From the NCBI GenBank assembly GCA_015056625.1, contig SVFY01000006.1:1-64000 (forward strand): a stretch of DNA of 64,000 nt, read 5' to 3'. The position numbers were made by a program, and so were the translations under genes. Under the pieces are notes generated by a model. It saw only the letters and a program-made list of their open reading frames with translations. It made no database searches and was not told the DNA's origin. The stretch is from Butyrivibrio sp. GTDB lineage: Bacteria > Bacillota > Clostridia > Lachnospirales > Lachnospiraceae. Positions 41,404-49,972 of the stretch are shown one piece after another. Numbering within the stretch: the first letter of the stretch is position 1; every line of letters begins with the position of its first letter.

Positions 41404-43881
41404 TTAGTATACTAATGCGTTTGTCCAATAGTTCTGTCCGTAAATATCTGTGAAGCGGTACATCACATAGACATCCCCATCTCCAAGATATGTGTTGCTG
41501 ATCTGCATATCAGACATATCGCCCTTTACTGTCATCTGCTCGCCGAGCTTATATACGCCGCTAAACTGCTTGTCATAGGTATAGGCATCGCACAAGAAGT
41601 CTATCTTATCCCCAGCTGTCAGCTCAGTGAGGTTCTTGGCTATAGTATCTGTCTCGCCCTCGACGTAATCATACTTGGCACCAGCCACATATCCGTCTTC
41701 GTTCTCTGAGTCAAATACCAGAATAAGCTCTGCTCTGTCCCCATTTATAAGGCAGGGAACTCTTCCTGTGATCGCATAGGAATCCTCATTGCCCTGAACA
41801 TCTACAACCTTGTAAGCAACCACCTGCCCATCGATTGAGATCCAGGTCTTATCAGTCTGTGACTTAAGATTTCCGTTGTCATCAAAGTCGAAAATATTAT
41901 CAAGTCCCAGATCCACATAGGCTTCTCCGTCATCATAGTAGAGGTTAAGCTCAAGGTCCTGGACCATGCTCCACTGATCCTCAGTAAGGCTGATGACATC
42001 CTCGCCATTTTCATTGGTTGTCCAGAAAAGAGCTGCTGGATCAAACTGGTTCTTGGAGATATAATCTGCAGCCTTCTCAACATCGATGCTTCTGCCAAGA
42101 AGTGATGCAGTAGATGATGACAGTCCTGCACTACTGTAGTCACTTGAAAGGAATGCTGTAAGGAGCTGAGTTATCATCTCAGCTGACTGAGTTCCTGAAG
42201 ATGATGACCCTGACAGCTCGCCAAAGAGTGATGGCATGGCACTTGTTGCGCCACCTGCAGCCACCTGTCCTGATGTTCCCATACCTGCAAAGCTTGAAAT
42301 ACACTTAACGTAGTCCTCATCCATTCCAATATCTTCATAGGTATCCACCATGGCAGTAACCTTGTTGGTACTTCCTGTCCTGTAAGGGAAGTAAATGGAA
42401 AGGCCGTATGCATTTGTCATATTTGAGCTTGTTCTGTTGTACTTGATGGAATCTCTAAGTACAGCTGCAAGGTCTTTTGCTTCCTGAGTGCCCATCCTGT
42501 TGGCAAAGTCAATGATGTCAACCTGGTCTATTCTTGCCTGGGCAAACTCTCTTGAACCAGAGCGGGCATTGGACACTGTCTTAAAGTCATCCCCGTTTAT
42601 CATCTCTGAAGTATCTTTTGAAAACTCTGCCAGCTCTGAAGGCACAGTCTGGGAAAGCTCTGCAAGGTCTATCAGAGAAAGAGTAGTCTTCTGTCCAGGA
42701 CATGTCTTTGCACAGGCATCGGTAAAGGTATCAATAATGATCTTGGAAAGGTCAGTAGTAGCAATTGCTGTGTCTTTCGAAATTGCATTAAGCCAGTCTG
42801 TGTAATACCAGCCAACACCTGGCTCAGTCTCTTCTGACGCAACAAGATAATCAGCGTAGTTTGAAACAACAAGGGCATTTTCAACAGTTGCCATAAGGCA
42901 GGTGTCAAATCCCACAAAGTCAAAGTTTACTCCGCCGTTTTTAAGTGCAGTGTTTATACCTGCAAGACTCATAGCTCCAGCTGACTGGAACTTCTCATCG
43001 TATCCGTATCCGCCAGTAGATCCTCCGCCATGATCCCAGAAGATCAGGATATTTCTGTTAGCAGGAAAAGAGTTTGCCGCATAATTTATGAAACCTGAAA
43101 GGGTATCAGGTCTTGTCATCGGAACATTTCCTACGTTGTCATTTAATACAGCAAGCTTACCATTTTTGATCTGATATATCTGATTGGTAGAACTTGAAAC
43201 AACGTTATTCTGCCACTGCTTGGCTCCGCCAGTGTAGATGATCAGGTTTACATTATCTCCAACATTTGCTGCAAGCATCTCCTGAAGGTCTCTTGAAGCC
43301 ATTCCGCTTCTGCTCTCAAGATCTGCACCGCACATGTATACCATGATGGTGACAACATCCTGTCCGCCACCTTTTATAACTGTGCGCTTAGCACGGGCCT
43401 TGTCTGATACAGAAGTATTAAGTTTTCCTGTATTGACATCCCCGCTCCAGGCTGCATTTGCACCGCTGCTGGCTCCCTGATATGAGCTGTATCCGCCACC
43501 AAGAAGTGAACCCAGCATTGAAAGAGTTGATCCCGCTGAGCTTCCTGAGGATGTTGAGCCAGTCACTCCGGTACTTGTGCTTGTCTGCGGCTGTGATGTT
43601 GTTGTCTGATACTGAGTTGTATCAGATACACTGCTTCCACCTCCAAGGAAAGAGGAAAGGCCTCCACCTCCGCCAAGCAGCAGCACAAGAACAATTATTA
43701 TCATGAATAAGGGACTTCTGCCCCCGGATCTCTGCGGACCGCCGCCTCCCTGGGAAGAAGGTCCGCTACCCATTCCGCCTGAATTTACGACTGGGCCTCC
43801 ACCAAGAGCTTCACCTCTTCTGTGAACTCCCGATCCGCCGCCAGTCACATTTTTCTTTCTACCAACCGGTCTGTTTTCCAT
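41404..43881 (-). CDS. Membrane-anchored clostripain-family (C11) cysteine peptidase
   Basis: An 825-residue protein. A basic, Gly-rich N-terminus leads to a single TM helix (PLFMIIIVLVLLLGGGGG, about 58-75), then a Ser/Gly/Thr-rich linker (about 80-170). The C11 peptidase domain (about 175-540) follows with TIMVYMCGADLES, catalytic histidine in FWDHGGGSTGGYG and catalytic cysteine in VGFDTCLMATVE. A beta-rich C-terminal region has acidic DFDDNGN. The peptidase should face outside. ATG at 43881 has GGAGG 7 bases before it. Self-cleavage is common in the family but no site was pinned down. Confidence 0.87.
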   Translation of the reverse strand: MENRPVGRKKNVTGGGSGVHRRGEALGGGPVVNSGGMGSGPSSQGGGGPQRSGGRSPLFMIIIVLVLLLGGGGGLSSFLGGGSSVSDTTQYQTTTSQPQTSTSTGVTGSTSSGSSAGSTLSMLGSLLGGGYSSYQGASSGANAAWSGDVNTGKLNTSVSDKARAKRTVIKGGGQDVVTIMVYMCGADLESRSGMASRDLQEMLAANVGDNVNLIIYTGGAKQWQNNVVSSSTNQIYQIKNGKLAVLNDNVGNVPMTRPDTLSGFINYAANSFPANRNILIFWDHGGGSTGGYGYDEKFQSAGAMSLAGINTALKNGGVNFDFVGFDTCLMATVENALVVSNYADYLVASEETEPGVGWYYTDWLNAISKDTAIATTDLSKIIIDTFTDACAKTCPGQKTTLSLIDLAELSQTVPSELAEFSKDTSEMINGDDFKTVSNARSGSREFAQARIDQVDIIDFANRMGTQEAKDLAAVLRDSIKYNRTSSNMTNAYGLSIYFPYRTGSTNKVTAMVDTYEDIGMDEDYVKCISSFAGMGTSGQVAAGGATSAMPSLFGELSGSSSSGTQSAEMITQLLTAFLSSDYSSAGLSSSTASLLGRSIDVEKAADYISKNQFDPAALFWTTNENGEDVISLTEDQWSMVQDLELNLYYDDGEAYVDLGLDNIFDFDDNGNLKSQTDKTWISIDGQVVAYKVVDVQGNEDSYAITGRVPCLINGDRAELILVFDSENEDGYVAGAKYDYVEGETDTIAKNLTELTAGDKIDFLCDAYTYDKQFSGVYKLGEQMTVKGDMSDMQISNTYLGDGDVYVMYRFTDIYGQNYWTNALVY

Positions 43882-43954
43882 AATATGCCTCCACGATGAA
43901 CACACGATTTTTCATACATCAATGATACCACAAAAAGGCTGGGGATATAAAATT

Positions 43955-44053
43955 AGACGGTTCTTTCGTGACAGGGGGACGGTTCTTTTGTCTTATTTTA
44001 TTTTGATAAAATAAGACAAAAGAACCGTCCCCGCTGTCACAAAAGAGCCGTCT
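43955..44053. repeat. Large inverted repeat, MITE-like
   Basis: Arms of about 46 bases (43955-44000 and 44007-44053) flank the loop TTTTGA. The inner 26 bases match perfectly and the outer 20 differ at two places plus one indel. Each arm carries the sequence GACGGTTCTTTTGT twice in slightly different form, separated by GTGACAG. Related GGGGACGGTTCTTTTGTC hairpins occur scattered in many clostridial genomes from what I recall. It lies between the peptidase gene and the ATPase gene and may also end the transporter transcript. Confidence 0.85.
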
Positions 44054-44085
44054 TAAATAACTCTCCTTCTATTCCCTCACAGAAA

Positions 44086-45732
44086 TCACAGTTCAAGTCT
44101 GCCTGCGCAGATCAGCTTACCTGATCTTCTGTCAAACAAAAGAATGTCGTTTCCATTTATATTGACCTTCTCCTCCTGGCCGATCTGGTAGATCACGCCT
44201 CCAAAGATCACGCTGGTAAGAAGGAACTCTCCGACGCGGAGCTTAAGAGTTGACTCCATGCCTGTAGGCATCGCACCATAGATAGTTGTGTCGACCTTGC
44301 CATTTGCGTCGATATCGATAGCTTCGGGGCGGATTCCGATGACGAAATCTTCATCAGTGATCACTGGTTCATCAGCCAGAGAATCATCCTGCTCTTCCAC
44401 CTTCTGGATGTGATACTTAAATACCTCATCCTTGTTGCTCTTTTCAACTGCACCCTTAACAAGAAGGCGTTGTCTCTCAAATTCTGCCTTATCCGCAGCT
44501 TCCTTGTCTCTCTGATCCCTCCATGCTGCAAGGTCAAGAGAATCTGATGGAACAAATCTTGCCTTTATGCCACCAAGGATATCAAGAGCTACGCTGCCAT
44601 CGCTCTGCTGAGAGCCCTTGCCATCAACAAAGTTCATGGAAGGATTTCCTACAAAGTCAGCAACAAAGAGATTCGCAGGTCTGTTGTAAACCTCAAGAGG
44701 AGCTGCATACTGCTGAAGGACGCCGTTGTTTACAAGGCAGATCCTGGTAGCCAGTGTCATGGCCTCCATCTGGTCATGGGTTACATATACAAAGGTACTG
44801 CCTGTCTCAACATGGAGTCTTTGAAGCTCATATCTCATCTCAAGACGAAGCTTGGCATCAAGGTTTGATAGAGGCTCATCCATGAAAAGAACCTGTGGCT
44901 CGGGAGCCAGAGTTCTTGCAATGGCAACCCTCTGCTGCTGTCCGCCGGAGAGCTCAGCCGGGTATCTGTCCATGAACATTCCGATCTTAACAATTCTTAA
45001 GCAGGCTCTTACCCTTGAATCGATCTCTTCCTTTGAAAGCTTTCTGTTTTCTATTACTGGCTCGCCGTTTTTTAACACCTCATATTTATCGTTTAGGCTC
45101 TTGCCCTCTTCCTGGTACTTTGCCTTGATGTCGGATAATTTCTTTTCATACTCAGAGAGCTTAGCCTTAGCCAGCGTTGCAGGATCTCCTGCTGTATGCA
45201 CTCCAATGGCAAACAGCTCTTTTGCTGTATAGATTGAAAGATTGTAGTTGTCGATGAGCTTGACGTAAGCCTTGTTCTCATCCAGCTTGCCATTCTTGTC
45301 GCGGCACTCTTCAACAACCTCTTTTATCTTGTTGCCATTTGAAAGGGCTCTTATCATGTCCCCAGTCTGCTTGGCAGTAACGTCCACAACTGGCATTTCC
45401 TCGTGAATGTTCTTAAGGCCAAAAGAAATGTTCTCATAAACTGTCATGTTTGGCCAAAGGGCGTAGTTCTGGAAAAGAAATCCCACCTTACGCTTGTTTG
45501 CAGGAACGTTGATACCTGCGTTTGAATCAAATACCACCTTGTCGCCAATCACTATGCGGCCTTCTGTTGGGGTCTCAAGACCAGCGATCATACGAAGGAT
45601 CGTAGTCTTACCACAGCCTGAAGGTCCAAGAAGAGTAATAAATGAATTGTCAGGAATATTGAGGCTGACATTATCTACACCGAAGAACTTGCCCCAGCGC
45701 TTTGTTATATTTTCTAAAATGATCTCTGGCAT
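44086..45732 (-). CDS. ABC transporter ATPase (Fe3+/phosphonate type) with large insertion
   Basis: A 548-residue ATPase; related ATPases are about 340-370. Walker A GPSGCGKT (36-43), Q-loop FQNYALWP (Q88), signature LSGGQQQR (261-268), Walker B VLFMDEP (281-287) and H-loop THD are intact. About 125 extra residues (roughly 111-236, charged and helical, with KLSEYEKKLSDIKAKYQEEG) sit in the helical subdomain before the signature. A second charged insert is in the C-terminal TOBE region (around 420-470). It is the last gene of the binding protein-permease-ATPase operon, 2 bp after the permease. Substrate is unknown. Confidence 0.9.
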   Translation of the reverse strand: MPEIILENITKRWGKFFGVDNVSLNIPDNSFITLLGPSGCGKTTILRMIAGLETPTEGRIVIGDKVVFDSNAGINVPANKRKVGFLFQNYALWPNMTVYENISFGLKNIHEEMPVVDVTAKQTGDMIRALSNGNKIKEVVEECRDKNGKLDENKAYVKLIDNYNLSIYTAKELFAIGVHTAGDPATLAKAKLSEYEKKLSDIKAKYQEEGKSLNDKYEVLKNGEPVIENRKLSKEEIDSRVRACLRIVKIGMFMDRYPAELSGGQQQRVAIARTLAPEPQVLFMDEPLSNLDAKLRLEMRYELQRLHVETGSTFVYVTHDQMEAMTLATRICLVNNGVLQQYAAPLEVYNRPANLFVADFVGNPSMNFVDGKGSQQSDGSVALDILGGIKARFVPSDSLDLAAWRDQRDKEAADKAEFERQRLLVKGAVEKSNKDEVFKYHIQKVEEQDDSLADEPVITDEDFVIGIRPEAIDIDANGKVDTTIYGAMPTGMESTLKLRVGEFLLTSVIFGGVIYQIGQEEKVNINGNDILLFDRRSGKLICAGRLEL

Positions 45733-45734
45733 GA

Positions 45735-47561
45735 TTACTTTCCTCCTATGCCACTGTCAAGGCTTGCGCCTGTCAGCTTGTTTACAAGTGTGTTGAATAT
45801 AAGGATCGTTACGATGAGGATAAGGTTGATCGCACTTGAGAATGCGTAAAGTCCCATCTCATCGAAGTAGTCTAGTGTTGTTGAAAGGATAAAGCCCTGT
45901 GTGCAGAGAAGAAGGAATAGTGACAACTCTCTGAGGCAGGTCATGAACGGAAGAAGATATCCGCTTATGATGGATGACTTCTGGATCGGGATTATGATCC
46001 TTGTCATTCTCTTTATCCATGAGGTGTTCTGTATTATCGCAGCTTCTTCCAGCTCGTTACTGATCTGGAGCATTGAGTTAAGGCTGCTTCGTGAAGCAAA
46101 TGGAATGTACTTAACTACGCCGGCGATGATCAGAAGGGTGTATGTGTTAAACAGATTGATGTGCTCATTTGAGAAGAGGATAAAGAAGGCAGCACCTACT
46201 GCGATAGAAGGCATAAGGTAAGGGAGGAATGCCACATTGTTTACGTAGTTTGCCCACTTATTTCTTCTCTTTTTAGCTACGGCATATCCGATGAGTGTTC
46301 CGATTGTTCCTGCGATCAGTGCGCAGACAACTGCCAGGAACAAGGTTCCGAAGAACGCATGCCAGATGGTCTTGTTATAAAGAATACCTGGCTGGCCATA
46401 CATACCGTTTTCTGTGATGTTCTCATTTGTTACCCACCACTTGTTTGTGAGATGTGCAAGGTTTCCTGTGTAAAGGAAGCTGTAATCTCCCGGGTTTGGA
46501 AGGAAGGTCTCAAGAGCAAACAGCAGGATTGGCCAGATACTTGTAAAGAATGTGATGAGGATAAAGATTATTCCTACAAGATATTTTCCGACCTTACCGA
46601 TCGAAAGCTTTGTGAGCTGTCCTGACTTACCGGTTACTGTGGTGTAGTTTTTGCGGCTCTTAAGTGAGAGCTGGTTCATTCCAAGGATCAGTACTCCGAA
46701 GATCATCATGATGATGGCAAGGATACTTGCTTCTCCGGTGTATTTACTGTTCATGGAAATGTACTTGGTTGAAAGAGTTGTAAGGTTTAAGTAGTGTGGT
46801 ACCGGGTAACTTCCCATGGCACTTCCGAATACTAAAAGGATCGTGGAAAGAATTGCCGGCTTGATCATTGGAAGTGTTACCTTGAACATGATCTTCCACT
46901 TTGGTGTATCAAGAATTGTTGCAGCCTCCTCAAGGTTTGCATCCATGTTCTTGAAAATACCTCCGATGAGGATGTAAGCAAATGGTGCGTAGTGAAGTCC
47001 TAGAACCATGGCACTTGGGAATACTCCCTGACACCACCAGTGTGGCATATAGATTCCGAAGATCGCTGCCAAGAGTCCATCTGATGTTCCAGTTACCTTG
47101 TTTGAGTAGAACATGTGCTGCCAAACAACAGCCAGTGTCCACTGAGGCATGATATATGGGAAGATGAAGATGGAGCTTAGGTACTTTTTGAACTTCATGT
47201 CTGTCCTTGTTACAAGGAAAGCGAACAGTCCGCCAAAAAGTATTGATATAAGACAGGTAAGTACCGACAGGATGACCGTATTAAGAAGTGGCATCCACAG
47301 GTTTGTCTTTGCAAGTTTACTGGTGAAAAGATCTGTGTAGTTAACTATTGTGTATCCGGATACCCGCTTTGTCAGATGCTGATCAATGGTTCCCGGATGG
47401 ATCGCAAAAGTGTCTTTTACAATTGCGATGATCGGTGCGACTGTTGAAAAGGTCAGTACAATCCCAAACAGCAAAAGTATAATGTTCTGAGGCTGGGAAA
47501 ACCATGTCTTTACCTTATTCTTGAAAATCGCACTTTTGTCTGGTTTTGCGATTGTCTGCAT
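45735..47561 (-). CDS. ABC transporter permease, fused two-domain (FbpB type)
   Basis: A 608-residue permease with two binding-protein-dependent transport domains of six or so TM helices each, as in iron(III), phosphonate and phosphoglycerate-type uptake systems. The EAA loops are around EEAATILDTPKWKIMFKVTLP in the first half and EEAAIIQNTSWIKRMTRIIIP in the second. ATG at 47561 is preferred with GGAG 8 bases before it; the open frame goes to 47588, into a hairpin. It follows the binding-protein gene. Confidence 0.92.
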   Translation of the reverse strand: MQTIAKPDKSAIFKNKVKTWFSQPQNIILLLFGIVLTFSTVAPIIAIVKDTFAIHPGTIDQHLTKRVSGYTIVNYTDLFTSKLAKTNLWMPLLNTVILSVLTCLISILFGGLFAFLVTRTDMKFKKYLSSIFIFPYIMPQWTLAVVWQHMFYSNKVTGTSDGLLAAIFGIYMPHWWCQGVFPSAMVLGLHYAPFAYILIGGIFKNMDANLEEAATILDTPKWKIMFKVTLPMIKPAILSTILLVFGSAMGSYPVPHYLNLTTLSTKYISMNSKYTGEASILAIIMMIFGVLILGMNQLSLKSRKNYTTVTGKSGQLTKLSIGKVGKYLVGIIFILITFFTSIWPILLFALETFLPNPGDYSFLYTGNLAHLTNKWWVTNENITENGMYGQPGILYNKTIWHAFFGTLFLAVVCALIAGTIGTLIGYAVAKKRRNKWANYVNNVAFLPYLMPSIAVGAAFFILFSNEHINLFNTYTLLIIAGVVKYIPFASRSSLNSMLQISNELEEAAIIQNTSWIKRMTRIIIPIQKSSIISGYLLPFMTCLRELSLFLLLCTQGFILSTTLDYFDEMGLYAFSSAINLILIVTILIFNTLVNKLTGASLDSGIGGK

Positions 47562-47584
47562 GTTATCTCCTCTTCTTTTAAAAA

Positions 47585-47611
47585 TCACAAGGGCTTATTA
47601 AGCCCTTGTGA
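47585..47611 (-). terminator. Attenuating hairpin between binding protein and permease genes
   Basis: TCACAAGGGCTT-ATT-AAGCCCTTGTGA is a perfect 12-bp stem followed on the minus strand by TTTTT. It lies between two genes of one operon and probably lets more binding protein than permease be made. Confidence 0.85.
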
Positions 47612-47626
47612 CCATATGATTGCTTA

Positions 47627-49045
47627 TCATTCGCCTGGTGCATAGTGATCAAGTACGTCAATCCAGCTGCCAACTGAGAAGGAAACCTCTGAGCAGTATG
47701 CAGGATCCTCAAGTACAAGTTCTCCTGTTGTTGTCCACCAGTCATATCCTCTGTCGTTCTTAGCTGGGAACTCATCTCCGCCGCCCTGAGAGTGATTAAA
47801 TTTCTCTTCAACCTCTTTTGCAACGTTAGGATTTGCTGAATAACCACCCATATCCTTGCCCCAAGGCTCAAAGCCAGCTTCTGTGCATGTCATGAAAGCG
47901 ATGAATGCGCATGCTGTCCAAGGAAGTGGGCTGTTCTTTGTAAGGAAGAGGTAGTGGCAGTAGCCATATCCGCCGATTCCTGTATAGCCATCCTGGTATG
48001 CTGCAACGTTGATGTTGTTAACTGATACTGTAGCTGACTCCTCTACTGAACGGAGCTTTGAATAAACAAGGAGACCTGACTGATCTGTAGCTGATGCATC
48101 AACAAGTGTGTTGCAGATAGGTCCATCATCAGTCTGCTCGTTGTAGTTGTTAACCCAGAGCTTGATCCATGCAAGAGCGTATGCTCCGTTTGCACCAAGT
48201 CCAAGGTCGTTAGCATCTGCCTGCATCTCCTGGATTGTAGGCTCAAAGTAAGCCTTCTTTGTGTCATCGAGCTTGTCATAAGCCTCTTTAAGCCATGTAG
48301 CGTACTTGTCTTCTGTGAGCATCATAAGGAAGTTCTTACCTACGATCTCAGAGTCAACGCCCATGAAAAGAGGGTGTGATCCGTCATATACGAAATCCCA
48401 GCAGTTTGTGTAAGTTGCGCTGCCTGTGTTGTTGTACATAAATACCTTGTTAAGTGTCTGAAGAGGTAAAAATCCTTCGTAAGCATCAGCTGTTGTTCCA
48501 TTAGCTTCTGCCCACTCCTTAGGAACAAAAGTCTTAAGGATATCTGTGTCTACCATCTTGGACTGGATCTGGTTACCATCCTGGATAAGAGTCATTGCAA
48601 ATGTGCCTTCGCTCTTAAGTGAATCAGATGTAAGCTGCTCAAAGATCTTGTTGTTCTTTGGCTGCTGCCACTCGAACTCCATTGTGTAAGATGGATCGAT
48701 TGTCTGTAAGTACTCGATGAATACTGGAAGTGCTGACTTACCACGGCTGGAATTACCTACTCCGTAGAATGTCTTTCCGTTGGACTCTTCGATTGCTTTC
48801 TTAGCAAGCTCTTCCATTGACATGGTCTCTGCTTCAGCTATGATAGCGTCGATTCCAGTAAGCTCTGCTGCAGGTGCTTCTGCTGTCTGCGCTGCGTCAG
48901 CTGCTGGAGCTTCTGCAGTCTGTGCTGCATCTGTAGCCTGTGTGTCAGTGGTAGCTGCTGGAGTATTTGCTGCGCCGCCGCATCCTGTAAGTGCTGAGAC
49001 TACCATTGTGAATGTTAAGATTGTTGATAATACTTTCTTTTTCAC
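47627..49045 (-). CDS. ABC transporter substrate-binding lipoprotein
   Basis: A 472-residue binding protein with a lipoprotein signal (lipobox LTGC, Cys at about 22). A linker contains a near-exact duplicated stretch (AQTAEAPAA twice). The mature domain is of the Fe3+/phosphonate/spermidine-like type. It begins at GTG 49045 with AAAGGAGG before it. Together with the fused permease and the ATPase it forms a complete importer. It is preceded by a terminator-like hairpin. The substrate cannot be read from sequence; control by the adjacent PgtABC-like sensor genes hints at a phosphorylated or carboxylated metabolite. Confidence 0.88.
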   Translation of the reverse strand: MKKKVLSTILTFTMVVSALTGCGGAANTPAATTDTQATDAAQTAEAPAADAAQTAEAPAAELTGIDAIIAEAETMSMEELAKKAIEESNGKTFYGVGNSSRGKSALPVFIEYLQTIDPSYTMEFEWQQPKNNKIFEQLTSDSLKSEGTFAMTLIQDGNQIQSKMVDTDILKTFVPKEWAEANGTTADAYEGFLPLQTLNKVFMYNNTGSATYTNCWDFVYDGSHPLFMGVDSEIVGKNFLMMLTEDKYATWLKEAYDKLDDTKKAYFEPTIQEMQADANDLGLGANGAYALAWIKLWVNNYNEQTDDGPICNTLVDASATDQSGLLVYSKLRSVEESATVSVNNINVAAYQDGYTGIGGYGYCHYLFLTKNSPLPWTACAFIAFMTCTEAGFEPWGKDMGGYSANPNVAKEVEEKFNHSQGGGDEFPAKNDRGYDWWTTTGELVLEDPAYCSEVSFSVGSWIDVLDHYAPGE

Positions 49046-49087
49046 TTTGTTTCCTCCTTTTATATTTGCCTGATATTCTGGTAATAA

Positions 49088-49133
49088 AAAATGTACTTAC
49101 CAGGCAACACTCTTTGCTTGATAAGTACATTTT
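49088..49133 (-). terminator. Terminator/attenuator hairpin between response regulator and transporter genes
   Basis: AAAATGTACTTA and TAAGTACATTTT are perfect 12-base arms, extended by G-U pairs to about 19 bp, followed on the minus strand by TTTTTTATT. Only about 40 bases remain before the ribosome site of the binding-protein gene, too few for a clear promoter, so the hairpin probably lies inside that gene's leader. The sequence 49134-49206 is AT-rich and may hold the promoter. Confidence 0.75.
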
Positions 49134-49206
49134 ATTTTTTTGTCACTTTTGTTTGCAGATGACAATTCTGATATTATTTGTAAATTCTTAACATATTTTT
49201 TATAAA

Positions 49207-49971
49207 TTACTCAAGGCCCTTTGTCTGATAGTCTGACGGGGTTTTACCAACAAGCTTTTTGAAAGTATTGGAAAAATAAGCTATGTCCTGATATCCCACC
49301 TTCTCTGCAACTTCGTAGACCTTCACCTGCACGTCCTTAAGATAGTCCATGGCCATCTTGATGCGATACTTTGTAAGGTAGTTGTTTATACTGATGTCTG
49401 TCTCTGCTTTAAAGAGCCTTGAAATGTGGCCTTCGCTGACGCTCATGGATTCCGCCAGAGCCCCCAGGGAGAAATCGCTGTCAGGATAGTGGTCTTCAAT
49501 ATATTCAATTGCTGACTGAACATATCTGTTTGAAACCTCTTCTTTTTTCTTAAGAGGGATAAGCTGCTCCTCAAGTTCGCTGCTGCTGGCCGGCGCATTG
49601 GGGTGTAGGTGCAAAAGCCTCTGGATAGAGCCCTCAAGTTCACCATCTGAGAAGGGCTTTAAAAGATAATCTGACACTCCGATCCTCACTGCCTGCCTTG
49701 CGTACTCGAACTCATTGTAGGCTGTAAGGAAGATGACTTTGACGCCCGGGTATTTTTCAATGAGCTTTTCCGCAAGCTCTATTCCGTCCATCTTGGGCAT
49801 CCTTATATCTGACACCACAAGGTCAGGCCTGGTAGTCTCAGCAACTTCCAAAGCTTCCAGTCCGTTACTTGCTTCTCCCACAACTTCGCATCCGATAAGT
49901 GCCCAGTCTGTGTCACTCTTTATGCCCATTCTCACATATTTTTCATCGTCCACTATAAGTACTTTTGTCAT
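49207..49971 (-). CDS. AraC-type response regulator (YesN-like)
   Basis: A 254-residue regulator. The receiver (1-120) has VDDEK, phosphoacceptor in VVSDIRMPKMDG and KPF. The C-terminal AraC domain (about 155-254) has the two HTH motifs, FSLGALAESMSVSEGHISRLFK and VYEVAEKVGYQDIAYFSNTFKKLVGKTPSDY. It probably activates the transporter genes just downstream on receiving phosphate from the adjacent kinase. ATG at 49971 is separated from the kinase stop by one base (TGATATG), with AGGGG before it. Confidence 0.93.
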   Translation of the reverse strand: MTKVLIVDDEKYVRMGIKSDTDWALIGCEVVGEASNGLEALEVAETTRPDLVVSDIRMPKMDGIELAEKLIEKYPGVKVIFLTAYNEFEYARQAVRIGVSDYLLKPFSDGELEGSIQRLLHLHPNAPASSSELEEQLIPLKKKEEVSNRYVQSAIEYIEDHYPDSDFSLGALAESMSVSEGHISRLFKAETDISINNYLTKYRIKMAMDYLKDVQVKVYEVAEKVGYQDIAYFSNTFKKLVGKTPSDYQTKGLE

Positions 49972-49972
49972 A

